A DNA stretch of 64,000 nucleotides. It comes from an uncultured Bacteroidota bacterium. GTDB lineage: Bacteria > Bacteroidota > Bacteroidia > Flavobacteriales > Flavobacteriaceae. Under the pieces are notes generated by a model that was given only the letters and a program-made list of their open reading frames with translations, had not been told where the DNA came from and searched no databases. The translations under genes and the position numbers were made by a program. Location of the stretch: assembly GCA_902515395.1 (NCBI GenBank), contig CABXUL010000004.1, positions 10,001 through 74,000 on the forward strand, in the 5' to 3' direction. Numbering within the stretch: the stretch's first letter is position 1; the number at the start of each line of letters is the position of its first letter. Of this stretch, positions 1 to 12,232 are shown piece after piece.

Positions 1-1145
<1,145 letters not shown>

Positions 1146-1272
1146 CGTAACTTTAATTACTCTTTCTTTAAAATTGCTTTAAAAAAAATTCTCTATTATA
1201 TTTTGCTCGTTCTCTATTATTTTTCAATAATAGTTAACTCTTGTATTCTCAATATGTCAATGAACGTTTTAG

Positions 1273-1346
1273 TGGAGAATATCGGAGTCGAACCGATGAC
1301 CTCTTGAATGCAAATCAAGTGCTCTAGCCAGCTGAGCTAATTCCCC
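1273..1346 (-). tRNA. tRNA-Ala(TGC)
   Basis: Reverse complement GGGGAATTAGCTCAGCTGGCTAGAGCACTTGATTTGCATTCAAGAGGTCATCGGTTCGACTCCGATATTCTCCA folds as a cloverleaf with anticodon TGC. Confidence 0.95.
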
Positions 1347-1456
1347 ATTTAATGAAAAAAGGAACAATTTTCCCTAATTCAGGAGCATTGTCAACCCTAA
1401 ATTCTCTATGTAATGTAATTGAATCCAAAAGTAAAAAGTCTAATATTAGTTAGTTG

Positions 1457-1530
1457 TAGTCTCGGGCAGACTCGAACTGCCGACCTCTACATTATCAGTG
1501 TAGCGCTCTAACCAGCTGAGCTACGAGACT
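1457..1530 (-). tRNA. tRNA-Ile(GAT)
   Basis: Reverse complement AGTCTCGTAGCTCAGCTGGTTAGAGCGCTACACTGATAATGTAGAGGTCGGCAGTTCGAGTCTGCCCGAGACTA; anticodon GAT; in the 16S-23S spacer. Confidence 0.95.
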
Positions 1531-1660
1531 CTACTTGTTTGATTTCTCTTACAGTATGCATGAAAAAATGACAGCTAAGCGAAAAAGAAAATTTGTTTTA
1601 AGCCAGTTTGTTGTTCGTCGTCTTTCCATATCTAACCAAAAAATTGGAAGATAATTCTCT

Positions 1661-3192
<1,532 letters not shown>

Positions 3193-3343
3193 AGTTTTTT
3201 AATATTATTAACGAACTCACAACGTAATTGACTTTAGTCTCAAAATGGTTCTAATTCGCTTGTATCAAATTGATACGCGCTGTCATTTTATATTATCTTT
3301 CAATGAACTTAAAGCTTAAAAGATTTCAATCCCTAAGCGGGTG

Positions 3344-3371
3344 CAAATATAAATTGCTTTTTTAAAGTTAA
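3344..3371 (-). promoter_or_regulatory. Putative rRNA operon promoter (Bacteroidetes sigma-A type)
   Basis: Minus strand GTTAACTTTAAAAAAGCAATTTATATTTGCACCC has a TAnnTTTG -7 element (TATATTTG, 3344-3351) upstream of 16S; -33 element is weak. Confidence 0.5.
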
Positions 3372-3459
3372 CATACTTTTTTTGGTTTTTTTTTCAAATA
3401 TTTAAAGATTTAAATTAAGGGTAAAAGAAGTTAGCAATTCATTCAGTGTTTATTGGGGG

Positions 3460-4155
3460 TTAAGAAGGTTTTTTATATTTGAATTTTGGCTTATTTTCTT
3501 TCCAATAAATATATAACGCGTCCAAGTCATAGTCTAAAGCCGTGTCCTGTCGCTCTAGCCGCTCCTCTGAAAAAGCACGTTGTAATATATCTTCTATCAA
3601 ATAATCCTCATAAACCTCCTTGGGGTTATAAGTTTCTTTAAGAGATAGTTTGAATAATGATGCAGTAGTTTGATAAATTAAAGCACGCCAGCCATTTCGA
3701 AGTTCTTTTACTAATTGGTGAGTGGTATTTCCAGTTTGACGATGAATAAGTTTAATTAAAATTTTTCCTTGGGATCGAGAAAGTTTCCTCAGTTCTAGTT
3801 CAAATTCATTATAAATAAAATCCTCAATTAGTCTTAAATATTTTCGCTTTTTTCTTTTTGAGTTAATTTGATTTAATCTTTCTGTTAAAATATTTAAACG
3901 ATCAGCTGCCAATTTAGCATAATGGTAGACCCTCAAGGTTCGCTGTCTTAATAAGATATAGCGCTTAGCTTCCTCATAACTTACGAACTTTAAAGGTTGA
4001 AATACTATCACCTCTTTCAACTCTATTTCTGATCGTATTATAGTATCTCCCTCAATTACAAAATAATCTTCTGCTTTAACAGGATCTGTCTCGGGTAATT
4101 GAGCCTGTAGAAAGTTTATAAATGTTAAAAAAAGAGCTATACGAGCTAAAATCAT
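3460..4155 (-). CDS. DUF4294-like conserved protein with signal peptide
   Basis: 231-aa ORF; N-terminal signal sequence then KAEDYFVIEGDTIIRSEIELKEVIVF...EAKRYILLRQRTLRVYHYAKLAADRL, typical of a Bacteroidetes family. Confidence 0.7.
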   Translation of the reverse strand: MILARIALFLTFINFLQAQLPETDPVKAEDYFVIEGDTIIRSEIELKEVIVFQPLKFVSYEEAKRYILLRQRTLRVYHYAKLAADRLNILTERLNQINSKRKKRKYLRLIEDFIYNEFELELRKLSRSQGKILIKLIHRQTGNTTHQLVKELRNGWRALIYQTTASLFKLSLKETYNPKEVYEDYLIEDILQRAFSEERLERQDTALDYDLDALYIYWKENKPKFKYKKPS

Positions 4156-4246
4156 TTACAACAAATTTATAAATAAAACCAAGTATTATAATTTTCAATT
4201 ACTTACTAATTATTATTTTAGCATCACGTTTTTAAAAAATTTACAG

Positions 4247-5326
4247 ATGAAAATACTCAGTAAAAAATCGTTAGCTTTTTTAGAAAAATATTTAAATAAC
4301 GCTTCTCCGACTGGTTATGAATGGGAGGGTCAGAAAATATGGATGGAATATTTAAAACCATATGTTGATAATTTTATTACTGATACTTATGGAACTGCTG
4401 TGGGTGTAATAAATCCGGATGCCTCCCATAAAGTGGTTATTGAAGGTCATTCAGACGAAATCTCTTGGTATGTAAATTATATTACTGATAAAGGTTTGAT
4501 CTACGTTATACGAAATGGCGGAAGTGATCATCAAATTGCGCCATCCAAATGGGTTGATATTCATACTAAAAAAGGAATTATAAAAGGGGTATTTGGTTGG
4601 CCTGCAATTCACACTAGAAAAAACGGCAAAGAGGAATCCCCGAAATTAGAAAATATTTTTATTGATATTGGCGCCAAGGACAAGGCTGAAGTTGAGAAAA
4701 TGGGCGTACATGTTGGCTGTGTTATTACATATCCAGATACATTTCAAATTATTAATAAAAATAAGTTTATTTGTCGAGCTATCGACAATAGAGCAGGTGG
4801 TTTCATAATTGCTGAAGTTGGTAGATTATTACATGAAAACAAGATTGATTTACCCTTTGGTTTGTACATTACAAATTCTGTACAAGAGGAAGTTGGATTA
4901 AGAGGGGCTGAAATGATAACAAATACTATCAAACCTGACGTTGCAATTGTTACCGATGTATGTCATGATACAACTACTCCAATGATAAACCAAAAACAAC
5001 AAGGAGATACAGTGATGGGTAAAGGTCCAGTTATTTCCTATGCTCCAGCCGTCCATAACAAACTAAGGGAGAAAATTATTGAAACAGCCGAAACTAATAA
5101 AATTCCTTTCCAAAGATTAGCTTCCTCTCGCTTTACTGGAACTGACACTGATGCTTTTGCATACAGCAATGGTGGAGTTGCCTCAGCTTTAATCTCTTTA
5201 CCCTTACGCTACATGCACACTACTGTTGAAATGGTTCAAAGAGAGGATCTTGAAAATTTAATCCGTTTGATATATGAAACATTATTAAGAATTGATCTTG
5301 AAAAAGGGTTTAGCTATTTTGATTAA
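4247..5326 (+). CDS. M42 family metallopeptidase (glutamyl aminopeptidase-like)
   Basis: ORF with SPTGYEWEGQ, EGHSDEISWYV, DNRAGGF and QEEVGLRGA metal-site motifs. Confidence 0.9.
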   Translation: MKILSKKSLAFLEKYLNNASPTGYEWEGQKIWMEYLKPYVDNFITDTYGTAVGVINPDASHKVVIEGHSDEISWYVNYITDKGLIYVIRNGGSDHQIAPSKWVDIHTKKGIIKGVFGWPAIHTRKNGKEESPKLENIFIDIGAKDKAEVEKMGVHVGCVITYPDTFQIINKNKFICRAIDNRAGGFIIAEVGRLLHENKIDLPFGLYITNSVQEEVGLRGAEMITNTIKPDVAIVTDVCHDTTTPMINQKQQGDTVMGKGPVISYAPAVHNKLREKIIETAETNKIPFQRLASSRFTGTDTDAFAYSNGGVASALISLPLRYMHTTVEMVQREDLENLIRLIYETLLRIDLEKGFSYFD

Positions 5327-5409
5327 CTGAATTATCCAAACTAGGCATTACATTTATACTTAAAAATAGTTTTAAAGTTTTACTTTCAAATAATTTAATG
5401 TGAAGTTAG

Positions 5410-6444
5410 CTATGCTGTTTTCTTACTACTTAAAATTGCCCTATTTATTCTCTTAACCACTGCAGGTCCTTCATAAACAAATCCAGTATATAATTGAATT
5501 AAGTCTGCCCCGGCATTAAGTTTTTCAATGGCATCATTAGGCTTGTGTATCCCACCTACTCCAATTATAGGAAAAGCCTTATTACTTTTTTCAACTAGAA
5601 ATCGAATCACTTCAGTACTTTTATCTGTAAGAGGCTTCCCGCTCAAACCTCCACTCTCAAATTGATTTGGTGAGTTCAGATCCTTTCGGCTAAGGGTTGT
5701 ATTAGTTGCAATAACTCCAGCAATATTAGTTTTTCTTATGATGTTTATAATATCCAGTAATTGATCATTATTGAGATCGGGAGCTATTTTTAAAAGAATG
5801 GGTTTGGGTTTCTCTTTAGACTTATTCAAGTCTTGAAGGGTTCTGAGCAATTCAGTAAGGGGCTTTTTTTCTTGTAAAGCCCTTAGATTAGGTGTATTAG
5901 GAGAACTAACATTAACAACAAAATAATCTACAAAGGGATAAAGGGAATTGAAGCAAAAGCGATAATCATCTACCGCTTTATCATTGGGCGTTGCCTTATT
6001 TTTCCCAATATTTCCACCAATAATTATATTTTTATTTTTATTTTTATTTAATCTAGGGATAGCAGCTTCAACCCCCTCATTGTTGAAACCCATCCGATTA
6101 ATTAAACCCTTATCTTCAGGCAACCTAAATAAACGTTTTTTTGAATTCCCAGACTGAGGTTTAGGTGTCAGAGTTCCTATTTCAATAAAACCAAATCCAA
6201 AATTGGATAGCTCATTATATAATTTGGCATCTTTGTCAAAACCGGCAGCTAGTCCAACGGGGTTTTTAAACTTAATTCCAAATAATTCCCTTTCAAGCTT
6301 GGGATGATTGACTTCATATAACAACCTAATGAATTGAGAGATCCCAGGAATTTTATTTACCAATTTGATTAATGAAAAAGTGAAATAATGAATCCATTCA
6401 GGATCTCCAAGAAACAGTATGGGTTTTATAAAATATCGATACAT
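5410..6444 (-). CDS. pyrD: Quinone-dependent dihydroorotate dehydrogenase
   Basis: ORF with [47 protein letters not shown] and GGLSGKPL motifs. Confidence 0.95.
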   Translation of the reverse strand: MYRYFIKPILFLGDPEWIHYFTFSLIKLVNKIPGISQFIRLLYEVNHPKLERELFGIKFKNPVGLAAGFDKDAKLYNELSNFGFGFIEIGTLTPKPQSGNSKKRLFRLPEDKGLINRMGFNNEGVEAAIPRLNKNKNKNIIIGGNIGKNKATPNDKAVDDYRFCFNSLYPFVDYFVVNVSSPNTPNLRALQEKKPLTELLRTLQDLNKSKEKPKPILLKIAPDLNNDQLLDIINIIRKTNIAGVIATNTTLSRKDLNSPNQFESGGLSGKPLTDKSTEVIRFLVEKSNKAFPIIGVGGIHKPNDAIEKLNAGADLIQLYTGFVYEGPAVVKRINRAILSSKKTA

Positions 6445-6451
6445 AAATACA

Positions 6452-6480
6452 AAATAAAAAAAATCCCGCCGCAGCAGGAT
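6452..6480 (-). terminator. Putative Rho-independent terminator downstream of yajC
   Basis: Minus strand ATCCTGC-TGCG-GCGGGAT hairpin (one mismatch) followed by TTTTTTTATTTTG. Confidence 0.55.
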
Positions 6481-6484
6481 AAAA

Positions 6485-6784
6485 CTATTTTTTTGGAGGG
6501 TTTAATTTTTGACTCATTTCAAGTGATAGCGCTGATCGTTCTATTTTTAACTTACCTGCCATAGTCTCAATGATACAAGTATTATCATTATCATTCAGAT
6601 CTAAAACTTTAGCATGAAGACCACTTTTCGTTATTACTCGATCTCCTTTAGACAAATCTCTCATAAAATTTTTTTCTTTCTTTTGCCTTCTTTGTTGAGG
6701 AAGTATAATAAAAAAGAAAAAAACAACAAGCATTAGGAGTAAAAAGGGCATTTGCCCTGAAAATCCGTCCATAATTATCGTCAA
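6485..6784 (-). CDS. yajC: Preprotein translocase subunit YajC
   Basis: 99 aa, single [35 protein letters not shown]. Confidence 0.92.
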   Translation of the reverse strand: MTIIMDGFSGQMPFLLLMLVVFFFFIILPQQRRQKKEKNFMRDLSKGDRVITKSGLHAKVLDLNDNDNTCIIETMAGKLKIERSALSLEMSQKLNPPKK

Positions 6785-7281
6785 TTTGAATTTTGTTGTT
6801 GACGTGCTTTAGCTAATTCGTCTCTTTGTTTTTGTTTAACTGGATCGGCATTTACCATTGCTTTTATTCTAAGTGTTTCTCTGCCGCTTTGGGTGTTAGC
6901 AGATATAGTGACTGTTTTTTGTTGCATGTTGGGCTTATTATTTGAATCAAAACTTACTAAAATTTGTCCAGTTTCTCCAGGTTTTATAGGAGTATTTTTT
7001 GGATACTTAGGAACTGTACAACCGCAACTCCCTCTTGCATCAACAATTAAAAGATCTACTTTACCTGTGTTTGTAAAGTTAAATGTAGTTTGAACAGTCT
7101 CACCTTCCTGAATGGTCCCAAAGTCATGAGAAACCTTGTCAAAAGTCATTGCTGCAGCAATTGGTGAAGTATCGGAAGCCTTAGCAGCTTTTTCCTGATC
7201 TACTTTTTTTGTAGCGCTTTGATTACAGCCAGAAAAGCCAAAAACAAAAACACAAATAATTAAGTAAATTAATTTTTTCAT
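6781..7281 (-). CDS. DUF1573 domain-containing protein, probable lipoprotein
   Basis: FGFSGC lipobox and FDKVSHDFGTIQEGETVQTTFNFTNTG...CGCTVPKYPK, diagnostic of DUF1573. Confidence 0.85.
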   Translation of the reverse strand: MKKLIYLIICVFVFGFSGCNQSATKKVDQEKAAKASDTSPIAAAMTFDKVSHDFGTIQEGETVQTTFNFTNTGKVDLLIVDARGSCGCTVPKYPKNTPIKPGETGQILVSFDSNNKPNMQQKTVTISANTQSGRETLRIKAMVNADPVKQKQRDELAKARQQQNSN

Positions 7282-7321
7282 TATTTAAAATTTTTTATGC
7301 AATTCAAAATTAAAAAAAAAG

Positions 7322-8260
7322 TTATAATAAACCTCTACCAGTTTTATTTAAACACCCCTTCTTATTAAAATCTTTTATCATTTTATCTAATATCCCATTA
7401 ATGAAAATATTACTCTTTGGAGTTGAATAATCTTTTGAAATTTCAATATACTCGTTCATAGTTACTTTTGGAGGAATTGTAGGGAAATATAATAATTCAG
7501 CTATTGCCATCTTAATCAAGATAGCATCAATAAAAGCAATCCTATCACTATCCCAATTTGGAGTCCTTCCCTCAAGCTCTGATTTAAGCTCATCATTTTT
7601 AACCACAACTTTTTCTAAAAGTTCGACTGCAAACTGAGGGTCTTCATCACTAGCACTCATCTCAGGGAAATTTAAGCTGTTATAGTCACTCGGATCAATT
7701 TTATTTAGCATCTTTAGAGTATATGTATTAACAACAGGAAGATCATCAATCCAGGTGAGTTCATGATCTTCCATATATTCATAAAAAACTTCTGATACTG
7801 CAATTATTTCTTTGAAAAAAAAAATTATTATTTCCCTATCTTGATTTATGGTTGGATTCTCTAACTTAGAATACGTAATGAAGGATTCACTTTCCATGAG
7901 ATCTTTAAAAGCAGTTTTCACATATTCAAAGTCTAAATCCCAATATTTAATTTTTTTCTCTTTAATAATACTAGTTAAAACCCTATGACCAGAAATAAAG
8001 CTTAGGATTTTATTGTTGACTAGATGTGTAGATTTGTTGTCCAAAGGACCATTACGTAAATCTTTTTGAAGTAGAATATATTGCTGTGTATACTCATGTA
8101 TAGACTTTAAAAAAGAAAGGATTGTGATGTAAAGTGAAAAGGTATTTAGAAAACTTTCTTTAAAAAACGTTATATGTTTATTAAGGTCGCTTTTTTCATT
8201 TAAAAAAAAAGAATAAAGCGACTGCATTACTTTTATTCGCAAATGTCTTCGGGTTAGCAT
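7322..8260 (-). CDS. nusB: Transcription antitermination factor NusB (long Bacteroidetes form)
   Basis: N-term MLTRRHLRIKVMQSLYSFF; C-term ELLEKVV...NWDSDRIAFIDAILIKMAIAELLYFPTIPPKVTMNEYIEISKDYSTPKSNIFINGILDKM. Confidence 0.88.
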   Translation of the reverse strand: MLTRRHLRIKVMQSLYSFFLNEKSDLNKHITFFKESFLNTFSLYITILSFLKSIHEYTQQYILLQKDLRNGPLDNKSTHLVNNKILSFISGHRVLTSIIKEKKIKYWDLDFEYVKTAFKDLMESESFITYSKLENPTINQDREIIIFFFKEIIAVSEVFYEYMEDHELTWIDDLPVVNTYTLKMLNKIDPSDYNSLNFPEMSASDEDPQFAVELLEKVVVKNDELKSELEGRTPNWDSDRIAFIDAILIKMAIAELLYFPTIPPKVTMNEYIEISKDYSTPKSNIFINGILDKMIKDFNKKGCLNKTGRGLL

Positions 8261-8332
8261 TTAAATATTCGGAATCACAACCCAAAAATACTGCTTTAGA
8301 TTTGATTCCAGCAAACATAAATACTTTTTGAA

Positions 8333-8362
8333 TTTGAATCATGATGCATTTGATTAACTTTG
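8333..8362 (+). promoter_or_regulatory. Putative Bacteroidetes promoter for ABC transporter gene
   Basis: TTTG (8333-8336) - 18 nt - TAACTTTG (8355-8362), matching the TTTG/TAnnTTTG consensus. Confidence 0.5.
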
Positions 8363-8392
8363 GAACTTTTATTGAGAAAGGCATCAGAGACT

Positions 8393-10147
8393 ATGAGAGA
8401 ACTTGGTTACCTTAACAAATACCTCAAAAAGTACCGTATAAAAATACTTATTGGATTATTCATAACTATAATCTCCCGTATATTCTCATTATTTGCTCCG
8501 CGACTAATAGGAAACTCTCTAACAGCAGTCGAAAAATACATAATTGAAAATAAGGAAACTTTTGAGTCCCTTAAAGAACTTCTGCTAAATAATATTCTTA
8601 TTATCATAGCAGCTACATTACTGTCAGGTTTTTTCACCTTTTTAATGCGGCAAACAATTATAAATGTTTCAAGATACATAGAGTTTGATCTCAAAAACGA
8701 AATATTTAATAATTATCAGAAGTTCTCTCTAAGCTTTTATAAAAATAATCGAACAGGGGACATGATGAGTAGAATAAGTGAAGACGTAGGTAAGGTAAGA
8801 ATGTATGTTGGTCCAGCAATAATGTATAGTATAAATACCATTACATTATTTATTTGTGTTATTACTATTATGATTAGTATAGCTCCAAAATTATCTTTTT
8901 ACACACTAATTCCACTTCCATTATTATCGATTATAATTTATAAGTTAAGTAAGGTAATTAATACTAGAAGCACGATAGTTCAAGAAATGCTTGCAAAGTT
9001 ATCTTCTTACACTCAGGAGAGTTTTAGTGGTATTTCAGTAATTAAATCATATGCTCTAGAAAATTTTATGAATAAAAATTTTGAGAATTTAGCATCTGAA
9101 ACTAAGTCAATAAATATGAATTTAGTGAAAGTTCAAGCTTGGTTTTTCCCACTAATGATTCTATTAATTGGATTAAGTAATTTGACTGTAATATTTGTTG
9201 GCGGGAAACAATATATTAATGATGAGATAGAAATAGGAGTTTTAGCTGAATTCATTGTATACATAAACATGTTAACGTGGCCAGTTGCCGTTGTAGGTTG
9301 GGTAACATCTGTAGTGCAGCAAGCCGAAGCATCGCAAAAGAGAATAAATCGATATTTAAATGAAAAAATTGAAATAAAAAATGGAAAAGGGATTGAAAAA
9401 TTGATTAGTGGAGAAATAATTTTTGAAAATGTATCACTTTTTTATCCAGAAACCAAAATCAAAGCTTTGGATAAAATTAGTTTTAAAATTAAAGCAGGTG
9501 AAAAATTAGGAATAATTGGTAAGGTTGGTTCTGGAAAGTCAACTTTACTTAATTTAATCAATAGGCTTTATGATGTTAGTGAGGGGAGAGTTATAATTGA
9601 CGGAAATAATGTTAAGGATTTTAAACTTAATAGATTACGAAGTTTAATAGGAAATATTCCGCAAAATTCTTTTTTATTCTCTGAATCAATCGAAGACAAC
9701 ATTAGTTTCGGAAAACTTGACGCAACTATAAAAGAGATAAAAGAAGCTTGTAAAGTTGCAGAAATACATGAAAGTATAATTGGATTCAAAAACGGCTATG
9801 AAACTTTACTTGGGGAAAGAGGTCTAACCCTTTCAGGTGGCCAAATTCAACGTGTTTCAATTGCTCGAGCAATAATTAAAAATTCAAAAATACTTTTATT
9901 TGATGATTGCCTGTCCTCTGTAGATACAGATACTGAAGAAAAAATATTAAAAAATTTAAAAACAACTTGTCAAGATAAAACTACTATCATGGTTAGTAAC
10001 AGAATTTCTTCAATAAAAGATGCCGATAAAATAATTGTGCTGGAAAATGGTAAAATAATCGAAGAAGGAGATCATAAAACATTAATAAAAAACAAAAATT
10101 ATTATTCTGAACTTTTCAAGAGACAACAGCACGAAAAAGAGCTTTAA
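8393..10147 (+). CDS. ABC transporter, fused permease and ATP-binding protein
   Basis: TM domain plus Walker A GKVGSGKST, signature LSGGQ, Walker B ILLFDDCLSSVD. Start placed at MRELGYLNKY because the 8360 ATG overlaps the predicted -7 box. Confidence 0.9.
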   Translation: MRELGYLNKYLKKYRIKILIGLFITIISRIFSLFAPRLIGNSLTAVEKYIIENKETFESLKELLLNNILIIIAATLLSGFFTFLMRQTIINVSRYIEFDLKNEIFNNYQKFSLSFYKNNRTGDMMSRISEDVGKVRMYVGPAIMYSINTITLFICVITIMISIAPKLSFYTLIPLPLLSIIIYKLSKVINTRSTIVQEMLAKLSSYTQESFSGISVIKSYALENFMNKNFENLASETKSINMNLVKVQAWFFPLMILLIGLSNLTVIFVGGKQYINDEIEIGVLAEFIVYINMLTWPVAVVGWVTSVVQQAEASQKRINRYLNEKIEIKNGKGIEKLISGEIIFENVSLFYPETKIKALDKISFKIKAGEKLGIIGKVGSGKSTLLNLINRLYDVSEGRVIIDGNNVKDFKLNRLRSLIGNIPQNSFLFSESIEDNISFGKLDATIKEIKEACKVAEIHESIIGFKNGYETLLGERGLTLSGGQIQRVSIARAIIKNSKILLFDDCLSSVDTDTEEKILKNLKTTCQDKTTIMVSNRISSIKDADKIIVLENGKIIEEGDHKTLIKNKNYYSELFKRQQHEKEL

Positions 10148-10214
10148 TTTGTTTTGTTCTAGATTTTTTTAGATTTTTGTTTTAATAGATCAATAATATT
10201 TAAACAAAAGTTCA

Positions 10215-10580
10215 ATGTATAATAATGAAAGAGATCAGGAAGAAATTTTCTCCAAAGTCCTAAGGGCCGGAAGAAGAACTTATTTTTTTGACGTCAGGGA
10301 AACAAAAGCAAGCGACTATTATTTAACAATCACAGAGAGTAAAAAATTCACAAATGATAATGGTACTTTTTACTACAAAAAACATAAAATATACCTTTAC
10401 AAAGAGGATTTCTCAGAATTCAGAGATATTTTAGGAGAAATGTTGGAATTCATCGTTAAAGAAAGAGGTGAAGAGGTTATAAGTGAAAGACATCAAAAGG
10501 ATTTCGACAAAAAAAAGGATTTCAACATAGCTCATAATTCCAATAATGACTTTTCTAATTTAAATTTTGAGGATATATAA
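10215..10580 (+). CDS. DUF3276 family / PUR-alpha-like nucleic-acid-binding protein
   Basis: EIFSKVLRAGRRTYFFDVRETKASDYYLTITESKK...KIYLYKEDFSEFRDIL. Confidence 0.85.
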   Translation: MYNNERDQEEIFSKVLRAGRRTYFFDVRETKASDYYLTITESKKFTNDNGTFYYKKHKIYLYKEDFSEFRDILGEMLEFIVKERGEEVISERHQKDFDKKKDFNIAHNSNNDFSNLNFEDI

Positions 10581-10660
10581 TTTTAATCCTCAATTTTAAA
10601 ACTTTCTTTTGTAAATTTTGAACTTCATAAGTTTTTCAATAAAATTAAAATAGCTTTTTA

Positions 10661-11245
10661 ATGGCCAAAACCTATTCATACATGCTTCCATTAGGTAAAG
10701 AAGCGCCAAATTTCATTCTCCCTGATACAGTTAGTGGAGAGGTTATTTCTTTAAGCAACATTAAAGGCACTAAAGGTACCTTAATTATTTTTATGTGTAA
10801 TCATTGCCCTTATGTACTTCATCTTTTAGATAAAATTATTGAAATTTCAATTGAAATTAAAGAGTTAGGAATCAATACGGTTGGCATATCCAGTAATGAT
10901 GTTGTAAACTATCCAGAAGACCATCCTAAACTAATGAAAAAGTTAGCTGAGGATAGAGATTTCAGTTTTCCATATTTATATGATGAAACTCAATCAGCAG
11001 CCATTTCCTATGAAGCGGCATGCACTCCAGATTTTTATCTTTTTGACTCAGACTTAAAGTTAGTATATAGAGGCAAGTTTGATGATGCACGACCTAAAAA
11101 CGAAGAACCGATAACTGGAAAAGACCTAATGATAGCAGCTAAAAATCTTATAATGGGAATACCCCAAAATAGGGATCAAACTCCGAGTTTAGGATGCAAT
11201 ATTAAATGGAAAAAAGGTAATGAACCTTCAGGGTTTTTTAGCTAA
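10661..11245 (+). CDS. Thioredoxin family / AhpC-TSA-like protein
   Basis: [17 protein letters not shown]...[19 protein letters not shown] and [24 protein letters not shown]. Confidence 0.85.
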   Translation: MAKTYSYMLPLGKEAPNFILPDTVSGEVISLSNIKGTKGTLIIFMCNHCPYVLHLLDKIIEISIEIKELGINTVGISSNDVVNYPEDHPKLMKKLAEDRDFSFPYLYDETQSAAISYEAACTPDFYLFDSDLKLVYRGKFDDARPKNEEPITGKDLMIAAKNLIMGIPQNRDQTPSLGCNIKWKKGNEPSGFFS

Positions 11246-12170
11246 AATCTAATAACTCAACTTCAAAAACTAATGTAGCATCGGGGGGAATCACTCCTCC
11301 AGCACCACTAGACCCGTATGCAAGATCACTTGGTATAACGAACTTTGCCGATGCCCCTTTATTTAGTAAGGCAATTCCTTCATCCCATCCACTTATTACC
11401 TGACCTTTTCCTAAGACAAAATTTAAAGGCTCATTTCGCCGATAAGAGGAGTCAAATTCAGAGCCATCCATTAACATCCCACGGTAATGAACAGAGACAT
11501 TACTTCCAGCTGATGGACTCAGACCTTCGCCGGATCTGCTAATTTTATAATAAAGTCCAGATTCTGTTTTATTCATTTCAGCTACAATATTCTCAAGCAA
11601 TTTGCTATCTTTTTCTTTAGCATCTTTAATTCGGTCTTCTTTATCATCTACAAAGGCGTTAAACTGGGCTACAGCATCCCATTGTTCGGCCTCATCCCCA
11701 ATTCTTTCAATTGTTATTTTTTCGATAATATCATTTTGTTCAATATCATTAATGACTTCTTGCCCTTCCACAACATAACCAAAAACAGTATGTTTTCCAT
11801 CAAGCCAGGGGGTTTCTATATGAGTGATAAAAAACTGACTTCCATTAGTTCCAGGTCCAGCATTGGCCATAGATAGAGTTCCAGGTCGATCGTGCTTTAA
11901 TTCGGGGAGAAACTCATCATCAAAATTATAACCAGGTCCGCCAACCCCATTGCCTTGGGGACAGCCTCCTTGAATCATAAAACCTGGAATAACACGATGA
12001 AACTTTAACCCATCGTAATAAGGTGTTCCAGTATCATTAATATCGTTTTTTAAAGCGCCTTCGACGAGGCCAATAAAATTACCTACCGTACCAGGAGTTT
12101 TATCATGAGTTAATTTGATCTTAATGACACCCTTGCTAGTTCTAAATATTGCGAAAATTCCATTATGCAT
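11238..12170 (-). CDS. Dual-domain peptidyl-prolyl isomerase: N-terminal cyclophilin, C-terminal FKBP
   Basis: Cyclophilin [16 protein letters not shown]...[27 protein letters not shown], then [46 protein letters not shown]...[15 protein letters not shown]. Confidence 0.93.
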   Translation of the reverse strand: MHNGIFAIFRTSKGVIKIKLTHDKTPGTVGNFIGLVEGALKNDINDTGTPYYDGLKFHRVIPGFMIQGGCPQGNGVGGPGYNFDDEFLPELKHDRPGTLSMANAGPGTNGSQFFITHIETPWLDGKHTVFGYVVEGQEVINDIEQNDIIEKITIERIGDEAEQWDAVAQFNAFVDDKEDRIKDAKEKDSKLLENIVAEMNKTESGLYYKISRSGEGLSPSAGSNVSVHYRGMLMDGSEFDSSYRRNEPLNFVLGKGQVISGWDEGIALLNKGASAKFVIPSDLAYGSSGAGGVIPPDATLVFEVELLDFS

Positions 12171-12232
12171 TTTTGAATGATTTAAAATGAATGCGAAGAT
12201 AATAATAGTTAATTAATGAAAGCGAATTAGTA

